From an uncultured archaeon (GTDB lineage: Archaea; Nanobdellota; Nanobdellia; Pacearchaeales; GW2011-AR1): DNA of 64,000 nucleotides. Of this stretch, positions 1-9,352 are shown one piece after another. The notes beneath the pieces are model-generated. The model was not told the origin of the DNA. It saw nothing but the letters and a program-made list of their open reading frames with translations, and searched no databases. The position numbers and the translations under genes were made by a program. Location: positions 101,063 through 165,062 of the forward strand of contig CAIPOI010000002.1 of NCBI GenBank assembly GCA_903866625.1. The letters run 5' to 3'. The stretch's first letter is position 1. Each line of letters opens with the position of its first letter.

Positions 1-552
1 CAATTGCATCATTTCGTTTCTTGCAAGCTCTCTTATAAGTCCTGTTGTAGCAGAATTTGTTTTCAAATGAACTAATCTTGTTTCTACTCTTTTTGCTACA
101 GCTTTAGCGTCTGGGATAGTCAAACCTGCATTAATCGCTAAGTCTTCTGCGATTCTAGCTCTATTAAATGGATGCGTGGCTTCTTCACTAAGAGAAGTAA
201 CCATCAGGAGATTATCAGTAGTATCTCTTTGATTTTCTCTGCCAGAAACTCTTAAGTCTCTTCTTTGATCTGCATAGGTTTTATAAGAATGTGCCACATT
301 TTCAAATCCCAGTAAAGTTGCAGCTTCAGGAACCATTTCAGTAATTAATTCAACAGTTGGCGCCCCTCTGAGATGTTTTGATCTTACTAAATCTAAAGTT
401 TTGTCAGCTATTTTTTTCCAAGTAGCAGAATCTTCAATGCCATTATTTCTACAAGCATAAGAAACTGCTTGAACAATCTTGCCTATATCAAATGGAACTA
501 ATTGCCCATCTCTTTTTTTTATTGCTGTAAAATTGCTTAAATGGCTTTTCAT
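1..552 (-). CDS. Ribonucleotide reductase, N-terminal ATP-cone region (partial, runs off the window)
   Basis: Minus-strand ORF from ATG at 552 reads MKSHLSNFTAIKKRDGQLVPFDIGKIVQAVSYACRNNGIED..., an ATP-cone-like start; sits directly after nrdR. Absent from the ORF track because it is incomplete. Confidence 0.7.
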   Translation of the reverse strand, partial: MKSHLSNFTAIKKRDGQLVPFDIGKIVQAVSYACRNNGIEDSATWKKIADKTLDLVRSKHLRGAPTVELITEMVPEAATLLGFENVAHSYKTYADQRRDLRVSGRENQRDTTDNLLMVTSLSEEATHPFNRARIAEDLAINAGLTIPDAKAVAKRVETRLVHLKTNSATTGLIRELARNEMMQL

Positions 553-553
553 T

Positions 554-985
554 TTATAATTCTTTTATCTCCTTTTTAAAATCTGAAACATCTTTGAATT
601 CACGATAGACACTAGCAAATCTAATGTATGCAATTTTATCAAGTTTCTTTAATTCTTTCATTATTATTTCTCCAATTGTTTGTGTTTTTATCTCTTTTTT
701 ATTTGAACTTTTTATTTTATCTTCAATATTTTGAACAACTTGCTCAATTTTTTCAAGGCTTACTGGCCTTTTCTCACAGGCTCTCAGTATTCCTTTTTTT
801 ATTTTTTCAATATCAAAGGCTTCTCTTGTGTCATCCTTTTTTATTACTCTTATATCTGCTTCTATTTTTTCATAAGTAGTAAACCTTTTTTTGCATTTCA
901 AGCATTCTCTTCTTCTTCGTGTCTCTCCTTGGCTGTCTCTCTTATTAGTTACCTTTGTTTCAGCTCCACAAAAAGGACAATGCAT
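554..985 (-). CDS. nrdR: NrdR-type transcriptional repressor (Zn ribbon + ATP-cone)
   Basis: MHCPFCGAETKVTNKRDSQGETRRRRECLKCKKRFTTYEKIE is a canonical NrdR N-terminus; adjacent to the RNR gene. Confidence 0.95.
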   Translation of the reverse strand: MHCPFCGAETKVTNKRDSQGETRRRRECLKCKKRFTTYEKIEADIRVIKKDDTREAFDIEKIKKGILRACEKRPVSLEKIEQVVQNIEDKIKSSNKKEIKTQTIGEIIMKELKKLDKIAYIRFASVYREFKDVSDFKKEIKEL

Positions 986-1206
986 TTGTTATCTAATTTT
1001 AACCTTCTTTTTATTATTTTAAGGAGATACAACCTATTGTATCTTGATATTAATCAAAAATACTATGAGTTGTATTTTCTAAATTCTAACCATTTTTGCA
1101 GTTTATAAATCTTTCTTAGAATTTTTCACTTTTTGTAAATTACAACAATTTTTCGAGCAGAATTTTGATTCATTAAGTTTAAAAAGAAAAGAAGCTAAAA
1201 TTAATT

Positions 1207-1497
1207 ATGGTTTCATTCACAGAAGAATTCGCAACACAATTAGCATCGTTTAATCCTCAATTAGCAGGAGCTATAGCCCAAAATTCTTGGTTGCTTCCTT
1301 TAATTATTCTTCAGGTTATACTTAAAATTGTTCTTTATCCTATTGCCTTGTATGTTGCTGGAAAAAATAAGAAGAAACTAATCTTTACAATTTTATTTTT
1401 ATGCCTTATTATAATAAATGATCTCGGAATAATACCTTTAGTTTATTTAATATTCAATAAGTATGCTTCTAATAAATCTAAGCAGAAAAAGAAGTAA
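1207..1497 (+). CDS. Small membrane protein, DUF5652-like
   Basis: 96 aa with two or more hydrophobic helices and a basic C-terminus; family assigned from memory. Confidence 0.5.
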   Translation: MVSFTEEFATQLASFNPQLAGAIAQNSWLLPLIILQVILKIVLYPIALYVAGKNKKKLIFTILFLCLIIINDLGIIPLVYLIFNKYASNKSKQKKK

Positions 1498-1574
1498 TTC
1501 TAAGCTTTTTTAAAAAAACTCTTAAAACCTCTAAAACATCAGGTTTATAAATTAAAATTATTAGTTTTAACTAT

Positions 1575-1648
1575 GGCCCGTTAGCTCAGCCCGGTAGAGC
1601 ACCTGCCTTTTAAGCAGGGTGTCAAGGGTTCAAATCCCTTACGGGCCA
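1575..1648 (+). tRNA. tRNA-Lys (anticodon TTT)
   Basis: GGCCCGT/ACGGGCC acceptor stem, CCTGC-CTTTTAA-GCAGG anticodon arm, AAGGG-TTCAAAT-CCCTT T-arm; cloverleaf folded by eye. Confidence 0.95.
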
Positions 1649-1793
1649 TTCAAAACCTTTTGAAGTATGAAAAGGGTTGTTAATGCTCTTAATGATTTTT
1701 AATGCATGTCGGGTTCATATCACTTCAATTCGATAATGAAGAATTGAAGTTACCAAAAATTATCTATAATTTTTGAGGACCTTACGGGCCATT
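1649..1793 (+). repeat. Degenerate second copy of the tRNA-Lys 3' end interrupted by a hairpin pair
   Basis: CCTTACGGGCCATT at 1637-1650 recurs at 1780-1793; TGTC..GGGTTCATATC at 1707-1721 resembles tRNA TGTCAAGGGTTCAAATC; the 58 nt between hold two perfect 10-bp inverted repeats (1722-1731/1741-1750 and 1754-1763/1766-1775). Confidence 0.75.
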
Positions 1794-1877
1794 TTAACTA
1801 TTTTTGACAAAAAAGCGTATTTTTATTCTTACTTTGTGTTTCTTGTCTTTTTTATTTATCCTCGAGTTATCTTAGCT

Positions 1878-1965
1878 TAGTGTATTAACTACAATATGTA
1901 TACTCTAACACCATAATCTTTAAATAGTGTAATTTATACAATATGTTATAGTAAAATAGACACTA
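1878..1965. promoter_or_regulatory. Candidate NrtR operators upstream of the NAD salvage cluster
   Basis: TAGTGTATTAACTAC (1878-1892), TAGTGTAATTTATAC (1925-1939) and inverted GTAAAATAGACACTA (1951-1965), matching the site before the NrtR-like gene at 8652-8666. Confidence 0.55.
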
Positions 1966-1987
1966 ACTAAACAAAAAACAAAATAAA

Positions 1988-3208
1988 ATGGTAATAACAT
2001 TGCAACAAGATCTAAGGAAAACGCCAACTAAATTTAATCTTCCTGAGAATCCTAAGCCTTACGCAGATAAGTATTTTGATAGGACAAAACAAATACTTGA
2101 AGCTGAAAAAATAAATCCCTTTGTACGAGCTCAAATAATGATAAGAAAGGGTCCTGGGAAAGTTTATGGAATTAATGAAGCTTTAGCGATTCTAGATAAA
2201 TATGGAGATATTTTTAGAAAAGATGGAAGAGTCTGGACTCTAAGAGAAGGAGCAAATTATGAACCTAGAGAAACTCTAATGTTTATAGAAGCAAGAATCC
2301 AAGACATAGTTGATTTAGAAACAATGTATCTTGGAGTTTTAGCAGCAGAAACCACAAAAAAGAATGATAAACACTGGATTGATTTAGATTTAGTAACAAA
2401 AAACATGGCCGCAGTTGTGCAAGCTGCTAAAGGAAGACCAGTAATGTATTTTGGGGCAAGACACTGGAGATTTGATGAAGATGCAGCAATTGCCAGAGCC
2501 GCCTTTAAGGGCGGAGCAACAGATGCTTCAACAGATGCAGGAGCAGCAACAGCAGGAAAAAAAGGAATGGGAACTACTCCTCATGTTCTTGAAAATATAA
2601 TGGCATACACTTATGGTTATGAAAGAGCAGTTCCAGAAGCAATGAAAGCTTTTGACCGAGTTATTGATAAAAATGTTCCAAGAATAATTTTATGCGATTA
2701 TAGAAATCATGAGATTGAAGATGCTCTGGCAACAGCAAGAGCACTAAAAGGTAGATTAGCAGGAGTAAGAATAGATACTTGTGGGGAAAATGTTGGTCAA
2801 GGAGCTTTAGGCCAAGCAGATTTACAGAAACTTGAAGAATTAACTGGTAAGAACATAAAAGTTCCAACTGAAGATGAAAAATATTGGTTTGGAAATGGAG
2901 TTACAGTTACAGGAGCTTATGCCATGAGAAAAGCTTTAGATGAAAATGGTTTCAAGGATGTTAGAGTTACTTTATCAAGCGGATTTGCAGAAGCAAAAAA
3001 AGTTGAGGCTTTTGTAAGAGCAGAAGAACTTTTAGAAACAAACTTATTTGCAAATCTTGGAGTTGGTCAAGTATTCAAGAGCAGAGCAAGCAAGATGGAT
3101 ATAGTTGCAGTTGGCGAGAGTCTTCGAAGTTTAATACCAATTGCAAAAGCCGGAAGAGGGTATAAACCGAATACAAGATTAGAACTTCGGTTGGGGGTTG
3201 AAGCATGA
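1988..3208 (+). CDS. Nicotinate phosphoribosyltransferase
   Basis: NAPRTase-like sequence (YFDRTKQILEAEK..., GVRIDTCGENVGQG, VTLSSGFAEAKKV); first gene of the NAD cluster. Confidence 0.85.
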   Translation: MVITLQQDLRKTPTKFNLPENPKPYADKYFDRTKQILEAEKINPFVRAQIMIRKGPGKVYGINEALAILDKYGDIFRKDGRVWTLREGANYEPRETLMFIEARIQDIVDLETMYLGVLAAETTKKNDKHWIDLDLVTKNMAAVVQAAKGRPVMYFGARHWRFDEDAAIARAAFKGGATDASTDAGAATAGKKGMGTTPHVLENIMAYTYGYERAVPEAMKAFDRVIDKNVPRIILCDYRNHEIEDALATARALKGRLAGVRIDTCGENVGQGALGQADLQKLEELTGKNIKVPTEDEKYWFGNGVTVTGAYAMRKALDENGFKDVRVTLSSGFAEAKKVEAFVRAEELLETNLFANLGVGQVFKSRASKMDIVAVGESLRSLIPIAKAGRGYKPNTRLELRLGVEA

Positions 3209-3933
3209 GAATCTTTTATGATGTAGATACTCAGAATGATTTTATGAATAAAGGCGGAGCTCTTTATGTTCCTGGTGCTGAAGAAATAAAACCCAATCTT
3301 GCTATTCTTACAAATTATGCAGAACAAAATAGAATTCCTGTAGTAGGAAGTGTAGATATACATTTTGGAACAGAAGAATACAAAGCCAGAGAAGGAGAAT
3401 TAAAGCTATGGGGTGGACCTTTCCCAAATCACTGTATGATTGGAACTAGGGGACAAGAAAAAATAGATGCAACTACATTAAATGGAAAATATCCTGAAAA
3501 AGGAGGAAAATGGCCTGCTTCATTATATATTCATCATCATATTGGTAAAACAAGAATTTCAGAAGAAGAAATTCAAGAAGCTTTAGAAGAGATAACTCAT
3601 GTTCCCAAGTATAAAACTCAAAATGGACTTTATTTCGAAAAGCAAAGCTACGATGTCTTCACAAATCCAAATCTAAAGGTATTTTTAGAACTAGCAGATG
3701 TAAAACAAGCAGTTGTCTACGGAGTCGCCACAGACTATTGTGTAAGAGCAGCAGTTTTAGGAATGCAAAAACAAGGAGTTCAATGCTACGTTGTTGAAGA
3801 TGCTATAAAAGCTGTAAACATAGATTTTAATGGAAATCCGGATCCTGAATTTGGAAAGAAGGCTCTTGAAGAAATGGCAAAAGCTGGAGCAAAATTTGTT
3901 ACAACTAAAGATGTTTTAGAGGATAAAATATAA
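3205..3933 (+). CDS. pncA: Nicotinamidase (isochorismatase family)
   Basis: FYDVDTQNDFMNKGGALYVPGAE, DIHF and VYGVATDYCVRAAVLG with catalytic Asp/Cys context; overlaps the NAPRTase stop. Confidence 0.85.
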   Translation: MRIFYDVDTQNDFMNKGGALYVPGAEEIKPNLAILTNYAEQNRIPVVGSVDIHFGTEEYKAREGELKLWGGPFPNHCMIGTRGQEKIDATTLNGKYPEKGGKWPASLYIHHHIGKTRISEEEIQEALEEITHVPKYKTQNGLYFEKQSYDVFTNPNLKVFLELADVKQAVVYGVATDYCVRAAVLGMQKQGVQCYVVEDAIKAVNIDFNGNPDPEFGKKALEEMAKAGAKFVTTKDVLEDKI

Positions 3934-3963
3934 ATCTTTGGTGTTTAAAAAAGAATAATAAAA

Positions 3964-5979
3964 ATGGAAAAACTTAAGATAGCCCTTGTACAAATGAAAG
4001 TTATACCTGGCAAGCCCAAGATTAATGTTGATAATATGCTTCAAAAGATTGAAGATGCTAAAAAGCAAGAAATTGATTTGATTGTTTTTCCAGAAATGTG
4101 CGTTGGTGGATACTTACTTGGAGATAAGTGGACAGATGAAGAATTTTGTTTAAATCTTATGTCATTTAATGATATTTTAATGAGAGCAAGCGAGGGTATT
4201 GCCATCGCATTCGGAAATATATTTGTAGATCTGGAAATAAAACTTAGGACTAACAGCGACTCTATTCATCCAAATAACGATGGCAGAATAAGAAAATATA
4301 ATTCAATTTATGTATTTCAAAATGGAAAACCTGTGGAGAGAGTTAATGAAACAAATATTTTGCCTAAAGGCATTCAACCAAAAACTCTTTTACCAAATTA
4401 TAGAATATTTGATGATCAGAGATATTTTTATTCAACTCAGGATATAGCAAGGGATTTTAATTTAGAATTACAGAATTTGTTACAACCATTTAAAATTCAG
4501 ACAAAAGAAGGCATAAAAAATATTGGATTTGAATTATGTGAAGATTTATGGTGTGAAGATTATAGAAAAAATCTTCAGGCTTTAAATCCAACAAAAATGC
4601 TGGTTGGTAATGGTGCCGAATTAATTGTAAATTGTTCAGCATCTCCATGGACCTTTGGTAAAAACGCTTCAAGAGATAAAAGGGTATTATTCATAAAAGA
4701 AGAATTAAAAAATAATTTCAAGCCATTTCTTTATGTAAATTGTGTTGGGACTCAAAATAATGGAAAAAATATAGTAACTTTTGATGGCGGTTCAACAGTT
4801 TATAATGATGAAGGTTTACCCATAATATTTAGTAAGGCTCACTATATTGAGGAATTAATTGTTGTTGATGGAAAAGTTTTAAATGGTAAACCTCTAGTGA
4901 GAAATGAAAAGACAAAAATTGCTCAAAAATATGAAGCCATCATTGAAGGTTTACGTGGGTTAAAAGATATCAGTAATACTCAGAGTTATCCAGGGGTTGT
5001 AATTGGCTTAAGTGGGGGGATAGATAGTTCATTAGTTGCTTGTTTGATAGTAAAGGCTTTTGGTAAGGAAAATGTAATCGGCGTAAACATGCCCACTAGA
5101 TATAATAGCGATAAAACAAAAAATTCTGCTAAGTTTTTAGCCGAGCAACTAGGAATAAAATACTTTGTTATACCTATTGAAGGCTTAGTTGAAGTAAACG
5201 CAGATCTAATAAGGTCTATTGATGCTGATGGCTCTGGGCGAAAGCTTACAGAACTAAGTTTAGAAAATATCCAGGCCAAAATAAGAGGTACTTCAATACT
5301 TTCTAATCTTGCTGCAAGATATCAGGCAATCTTTACTAATAACGGCAATAAGCTTGAAACTGCCATAGGTTATGCAACTCTTTATGGGGATGTTGGTGGA
5401 GCAATAGCACCAATAGCAGATCTAACTAAAATAGAAATAATCGAAATGGCTAGGTTCATAAATAATGAAGTTTTTAACAGAGAAGTTATACCCAAAGTTC
5501 TTTTACCAACTAATTTATGGATTTTTGATAAAGACCAAATAGAACCCTCAGCAGAGCTAAAGAATAATCAAGTAGATCCAATGAAATTTATTTATCACTG
5601 TGCTCTATTGGACGCGTTTACAGACTACAATAAGAAATCTCCTGCAGAAATAATGCAATGGTATACCGAGGGAATTTTGCATAAAAAAATAGATTTTTAT
5701 CTTAAAGATATTATTCATGAAGCCATTGGGTTAGAATTAATGAAGCGCTGGAACCTATTGGACCCAAAGGAGTTCATAAAAGATTTAGAATGGTTTTCAG
5801 AATTATTTCAAAGAAGCGTATTCAAAAGAATACAAGCTCCACCAATTATAATGACAAGCAAAACCTCTTTTGGATATGATTTAAGGGAAAGTATGTTACC
5901 CTATGAACCTACAAGAAAACAAGAAGAATTAAAGAATCTCATATTGACTAAAATGCAAAAGTACGAACCTAAAAAATGA
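3964..5979 (+). CDS. nadE: Glutamine-dependent NAD+ synthetase (nitrilase domain + NadE)
   Basis: N-terminal KIALVQMKVIPGKPKINVDNM nitrilase domain; C-terminal GVVIGLSGGIDSSLVACL PP-loop. Confidence 0.95.
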   Translation: MEKLKIALVQMKVIPGKPKINVDNMLQKIEDAKKQEIDLIVFPEMCVGGYLLGDKWTDEEFCLNLMSFNDILMRASEGIAIAFGNIFVDLEIKLRTNSDSIHPNNDGRIRKYNSIYVFQNGKPVERVNETNILPKGIQPKTLLPNYRIFDDQRYFYSTQDIARDFNLELQNLLQPFKIQTKEGIKNIGFELCEDLWCEDYRKNLQALNPTKMLVGNGAELIVNCSASPWTFGKNASRDKRVLFIKEELKNNFKPFLYVNCVGTQNNGKNIVTFDGGSTVYNDEGLPIIFSKAHYIEELIVVDGKVLNGKPLVRNEKTKIAQKYEAIIEGLRGLKDISNTQSYPGVVIGLSGGIDSSLVACLIVKAFGKENVIGVNMPTRYNSDKTKNSAKFLAEQLGIKYFVIPIEGLVEVNADLIRSIDADGSGRKLTELSLENIQAKIRGTSILSNLAARYQAIFTNNGNKLETAIGYATLYGDVGGAIAPIADLTKIEIIEMARFINNEVFNREVIPKVLLPTNLWIFDKDQIEPSAELKNNQVDPMKFIYHCALLDAFTDYNKKSPAEIMQWYTEGILHKKIDFYLKDIIHEAIGLELMKRWNLLDPKEFIKDLEWFSELFQRSVFKRIQAPPIIMTSKTSFGYDLRESMLPYEPTRKQEELKNLILTKMQKYEPKK

Positions 5980-6725
5980 AAAAACAATTTATAATAGATA
6001 CAGATATTGGGACAGATGTTGATGATTTGTTTGCTCTAGCTTATGCTCTTAAAAATCCAGATATAGAAGTAAAAGCAATATCCACAGTTCACGGAAATAC
6101 TGAAATAAGATCTAAAATCGTAAGAAAGCTTGAAAAGATTCTTGGAGTCAATATTCCAATTATAACCGGATTACCTGGAGATTCAAGATATTGGACCGGA
6201 ATCGAAGAAAAGGCTTTAACCTCTGAAGAATTAAAAGAACCCCTTGGAAAGTTAGATTTTCCAAAATATGATTTTGATACTACCCTAGTCTGTATGGGCC
6301 CTATGACTAATATCCAATATCAAATAGAGACAGGTTCTAGCATATCTAGGGTTAATGAAATTTATATAATGGGTGATCATCTATATTCTCATAATTTTAA
6401 AGCAGATAATGAAGCGGCTTTAGTTGTAGGTATGCAAAGTTGGAAAAGACATTTAATTACTAAGGATATTTGCAAAAGAATAACTCTAACAAAAGAAGAT
6501 TTAGAAGGTTTGAGGGGAAATGCTTTAGGGGATTTTCTTTATGAGTCTGCTCTTAGATGGATGAAGCATTCTAGAGTTAAAGAACCGATAATGTACGATG
6601 CAGTAACAGTTTCAGCAGCAGCTAATGAAGGCTATGTTAAATTTAAAGAAGAAAATGATTGTTTTATTTCAGAAGATATTGATACTAGTTTTAAACAAAG
6701 ATTATTGGAGGTAATTAAAAGCTAA
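5976..6725 (+). CDS. Inosine/uridine-preferring nucleoside hydrolase family protein
   Basis: IIDTDIGTDVDDLFALAYAL (DxDxxxDD Ca-binding motif) and STVHGN. Confidence 0.9.
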   Translation: MKKQFIIDTDIGTDVDDLFALAYALKNPDIEVKAISTVHGNTEIRSKIVRKLEKILGVNIPIITGLPGDSRYWTGIEEKALTSEELKEPLGKLDFPKYDFDTTLVCMGPMTNIQYQIETGSSISRVNEIYIMGDHLYSHNFKADNEAALVVGMQSWKRHLITKDICKRITLTKEDLEGLRGNALGDFLYESALRWMKHSRVKEPIMYDAVTVSAAANEGYVKFKEENDCFISEDIDTSFKQRLLEVIKS

Positions 6726-7264
6726 TGACCTGGTATAAAACTTTTGCAGAATATCTTAAGAATGAATATAATGGCCCGTATATGGCTACAGACATTCTCA
6801 TAAGATATAATGATGGAACAAAAAATGGAATAGTTCTTATTGAAAGAAAATTCGAACCTCAAGGTTTAGCAATTCCTGGAGGTATGGCTGAGAAAATGAC
6901 ACTTGTCAAAAATTGTGAAAAGGAATCAGGAGAGGAAACAGGATTACAAGTAACTATAGACACCCCACATAGGCCTTTATGCGAATTTTCTGAAGTTAGC
7001 GAAGATCCAAGAGCACATATTGCTAGTGTAGTTTATACTGCTCAAGGAAGAGGAATTTTAAAACCACACGAAGAAGAAGATGCAAAAAATGCAAAAGTCT
7101 TTACATTAGAAGAATTAGCAGATCTATTAGATTCTAAAGCTTGGGCCTTTCCAAGAAGACACCCAAAAATAATCGCATTATATCTTGAAGACAATTTAGG
7201 TAAACTTCCAATAAACTATCAAAAGAAAGTTTTAAATTACATGCAAAAGGTAGGATTAAAATGA
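6725..7264 (+). CDS. Nudix hydrolase
   Basis: GGMAEKMTLVKNCEKESGEETGL, a slightly degenerate Nudix box. Confidence 0.8.
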   Translation: MTWYKTFAEYLKNEYNGPYMATDILIRYNDGTKNGIVLIERKFEPQGLAIPGGMAEKMTLVKNCEKESGEETGLQVTIDTPHRPLCEFSEVSEDPRAHIASVVYTAQGRGILKPHEEEDAKNAKVFTLEELADLLDSKAWAFPRRHPKIIALYLEDNLGKLPINYQKKVLNYMQKVGLK

Positions 7265-8070
7265 CCAAACCAAGAATACTTGTACTTAGAAAGATGTCTG
7301 CTTTAGAGTATTATTACAAACATCAAAATAAAGATCCAGAATTAAAAAACGGTCACGACAATCATAGTAGAAATGTAGAGTTAGTTAAACAAATTTTAAC
7401 TGCCGAAGGAATTAAATTTGACTTGGCTACGCGTGAGGAAATTTCAGAGTCAATAATTTCAGAATATGATGCATTATTTTCATTAGGGGGTGATGGAACT
7501 GCCGTAGCTGGTGGATTCTTCAATAAAAATACTCCCCAACTAAATTTAGTTAGTGATGACCGTAGCGAAGGGGTTTTATGTCAAAAAGATATTCCATTAG
7601 CAATTGCTAATTTTCTTAGTGGAAACTATAGAATTGAAAATTGGACCAAACAAGATGTTTTTCTTGATGGTAAATTTATTGCTAGACCTTTAAATGAAAC
7701 CTGCGTTGGTGAAGATGGATTAGATTTTTCACAAATGGCAAGATATGATCTTGAAGTTAATTATAATCATTATTGTAATCTTGGTAGACAGATTGGTTCT
7801 GGTTTAGTTATAGCAACAGGCACGGGTTCAACTGGATGGAAACGTGAGTTTAGCCCATTTCCAAGAACAGCAAATTGGTTGGAGTTTAGTGCGATATCGC
7901 CCGTAAGAGGTATGGAAAAGGGCAGGGGTAGATATTTTAGGATAACCTATAAGAAATATAAAGGAACATTTAAGGTTGATGCTACCAAATACGATTTTCC
8001 AAGAGATTCGGTTCTTGAAATTAAATTAAGTGAGTTCCCTTTAAGAGTCATAGTTCCAAATCTAAAATGA
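7261..8070 (+). CDS. nadK: NAD kinase
   Basis: SLGGDGTAVAGG and IATGTGSTGW match the NadK GGDGT and TGST motifs; located in the NAD cluster. Confidence 0.85.
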   Translation: MTKPRILVLRKMSALEYYYKHQNKDPELKNGHDNHSRNVELVKQILTAEGIKFDLATREEISESIISEYDALFSLGGDGTAVAGGFFNKNTPQLNLVSDDRSEGVLCQKDIPLAIANFLSGNYRIENWTKQDVFLDGKFIARPLNETCVGEDGLDFSQMARYDLEVNYNHYCNLGRQIGSGLVIATGTGSTGWKREFSPFPRTANWLEFSAISPVRGMEKGRGRYFRITYKKYKGTFKVDATKYDFPRDSVLEIKLSEFPLRVIVPNLK

Positions 8071-8630
8071 AAGTAGGCATCATTGGCGGAAGCTTTAATC
8101 CAATTCATAACTGTCATTTGGATTTAGCAAGATATGTAATAAAACATAAGTTTGTTGATGAGGTTTGGATTATGCCTTGTAAAATACATCCGCTTAATAA
8201 ATCTATAATTCCAGAAAACTTTAGAGTTGATATGATTAATTTAGCAATAAAAGACTTAGCTCATGTAAAACTTTGCGATATTGAACTAAAGAAAAAACAC
8301 ACAAGTTATACCTATGGGACTTTAAGAGAGCTAAAACAACTATATGATAATGATTTTTATTTAATTATGGGTGCAGACCTTTTAAAACAACTTGATAAAT
8401 GGAAGGGTTATGAACAATTAAAAGAAGAAGCAAAATTTATTGTTTTCAGTCGTCCCGGTTATGTACTAAGAAATCCTGGATTAAATATAGCACGCTTAGT
8501 TGAATATGCTGTTGGTGATATCTCTTCAACAGATATAAGAGAAAGAATAAAACAGGGCAGAAGTATCGAAGATCTAATACCTAAAGTAGTCGCAGAATAT
8601 ATTTTAAAATTTGGGTTATATGTTGAATAA
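8067..8630 (+). CDS. nadD: Nicotinate-nucleotide adenylyltransferase (bacterial NadD type)
   Basis: VGIIGGSFNPIHNCHLDLARYV and ISSTDIRERI. Confidence 0.9.
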   Translation: MKVGIIGGSFNPIHNCHLDLARYVIKHKFVDEVWIMPCKIHPLNKSIIPENFRVDMINLAIKDLAHVKLCDIELKKKHTSYTYGTLRELKQLYDNDFYLIMGADLLKQLDKWKGYEQLKEEAKFIVFSRPGYVLRNPGLNIARLVEYAVGDISSTDIRERIKQGRSIEDLIPKVVAEYILKFGLYVE

Positions 8631-8651
8631 CTCAAAAACTTTATATATCCT

Positions 8652-8666
8652 GTAAAATATACACTA
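8652..8666. promoter_or_regulatory. Candidate NrtR operator between TATA box and start codon of the nrtR-like gene
   Basis: GTAAAATATACACTA, 1 mismatch to 1951-1965, between TTTATATA and the ATG at 8669. Confidence 0.55.
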
Positions 8667-8668
8667 TT

Positions 8669-9352
8669 ATGCCTGAAAAAAAAGAGTATCCAAAACCCGC
8701 AGTTACTGTGGATATAGTTATATTTTCAATTATAGATAAAAAATTAAAAGTTCTTTTAGTTAGGCGTGGTTTAGAGCCATTTAAGAATATGTGGGCTCTT
8801 CCTGGTGGTTTTGTTAAAATGGAAGAATCTTTAGAAGAAGCAGCTAAAAGAGAACTACATGAAGAAACAGGGGCTCAGGATATTTATCTAGAACAGCTGT
8901 ACACTTTTGGCCAGCCAGATAGAGACCCTCGCGATAGGGTTATTACTGTAACTTATATGGCTCTAACTAATTCTGATAAAATAAAACTTCATGCAGATAC
9001 TGATGTTTCAGAAGTTAAATGGTTCTCAATTGATGAAATACCCAAACTTGCATTTGATCATCCAAAGATTCTAGAATATGCATTAAAGAGACTAAGATGG
9101 AAATTCGAATATACCTCTGTAGCCTTCTCTATGCTCTCTGAGAAGTTCACAATGTCCGATATCCAATCAATTTACGAGATTGTATTCCATAAAAAGTTTG
9201 ATAAACGGAATTTTAACAAAAAAATCCGTTCGTTAAATATTTTAAATAAAGAATCCATTAAAAAAGACGTTTCTTACCGTCCCCCAAAACTTTATTCATT
9301 AAAAAAAAATATCCCTGAAGTTATTGAGATAATAAAACTCTCTAATAGCTAA
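8669..9352 (+). CDS. nrtR: NrtR-like regulator (Nudix + winged helix)
   Basis: Nudix box GGFVKMEESLEEAAKRELHEETGA plus C-terminal RLRWKFEYTSVAFSMLSEKFTMSDIQSIYEIVFHKKFDKRNFNKKI, typical of the NrtR winged helix. Confidence 0.85.
   Translation: MPEKKEYPKPAVTVDIVIFSIIDKKLKVLLVRRGLEPFKNMWALPGGFVKMEESLEEAAKRELHEETGAQDIYLEQLYTFGQPDRDPRDRVITVTYMALTNSDKIKLHADTDVSEVKWFSIDEIPKLAFDHPKILEYALKRLRWKFEYTSVAFSMLSEKFTMSDIQSIYEIVFHKKFDKRNFNKKIRSLNILNKESIKKDVSYRPPKLYSLKKNIPEVIEIIKLSNS

Noticed and set aside
628-1108. Plus-strand ORFs of 83 and 125 aa
   Set aside because: Antisense to nrdR, with phenylalanine/leucine-rich composition typical of AT-rich antisense frames.
2661-2867. Minus-strand 68-aa ORF inside the NAPRTase gene (also 3067-3363, 4490-4672, 4986-5279)
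   Set aside because: Shadow ORFs antisense to well-supported NAD genes.
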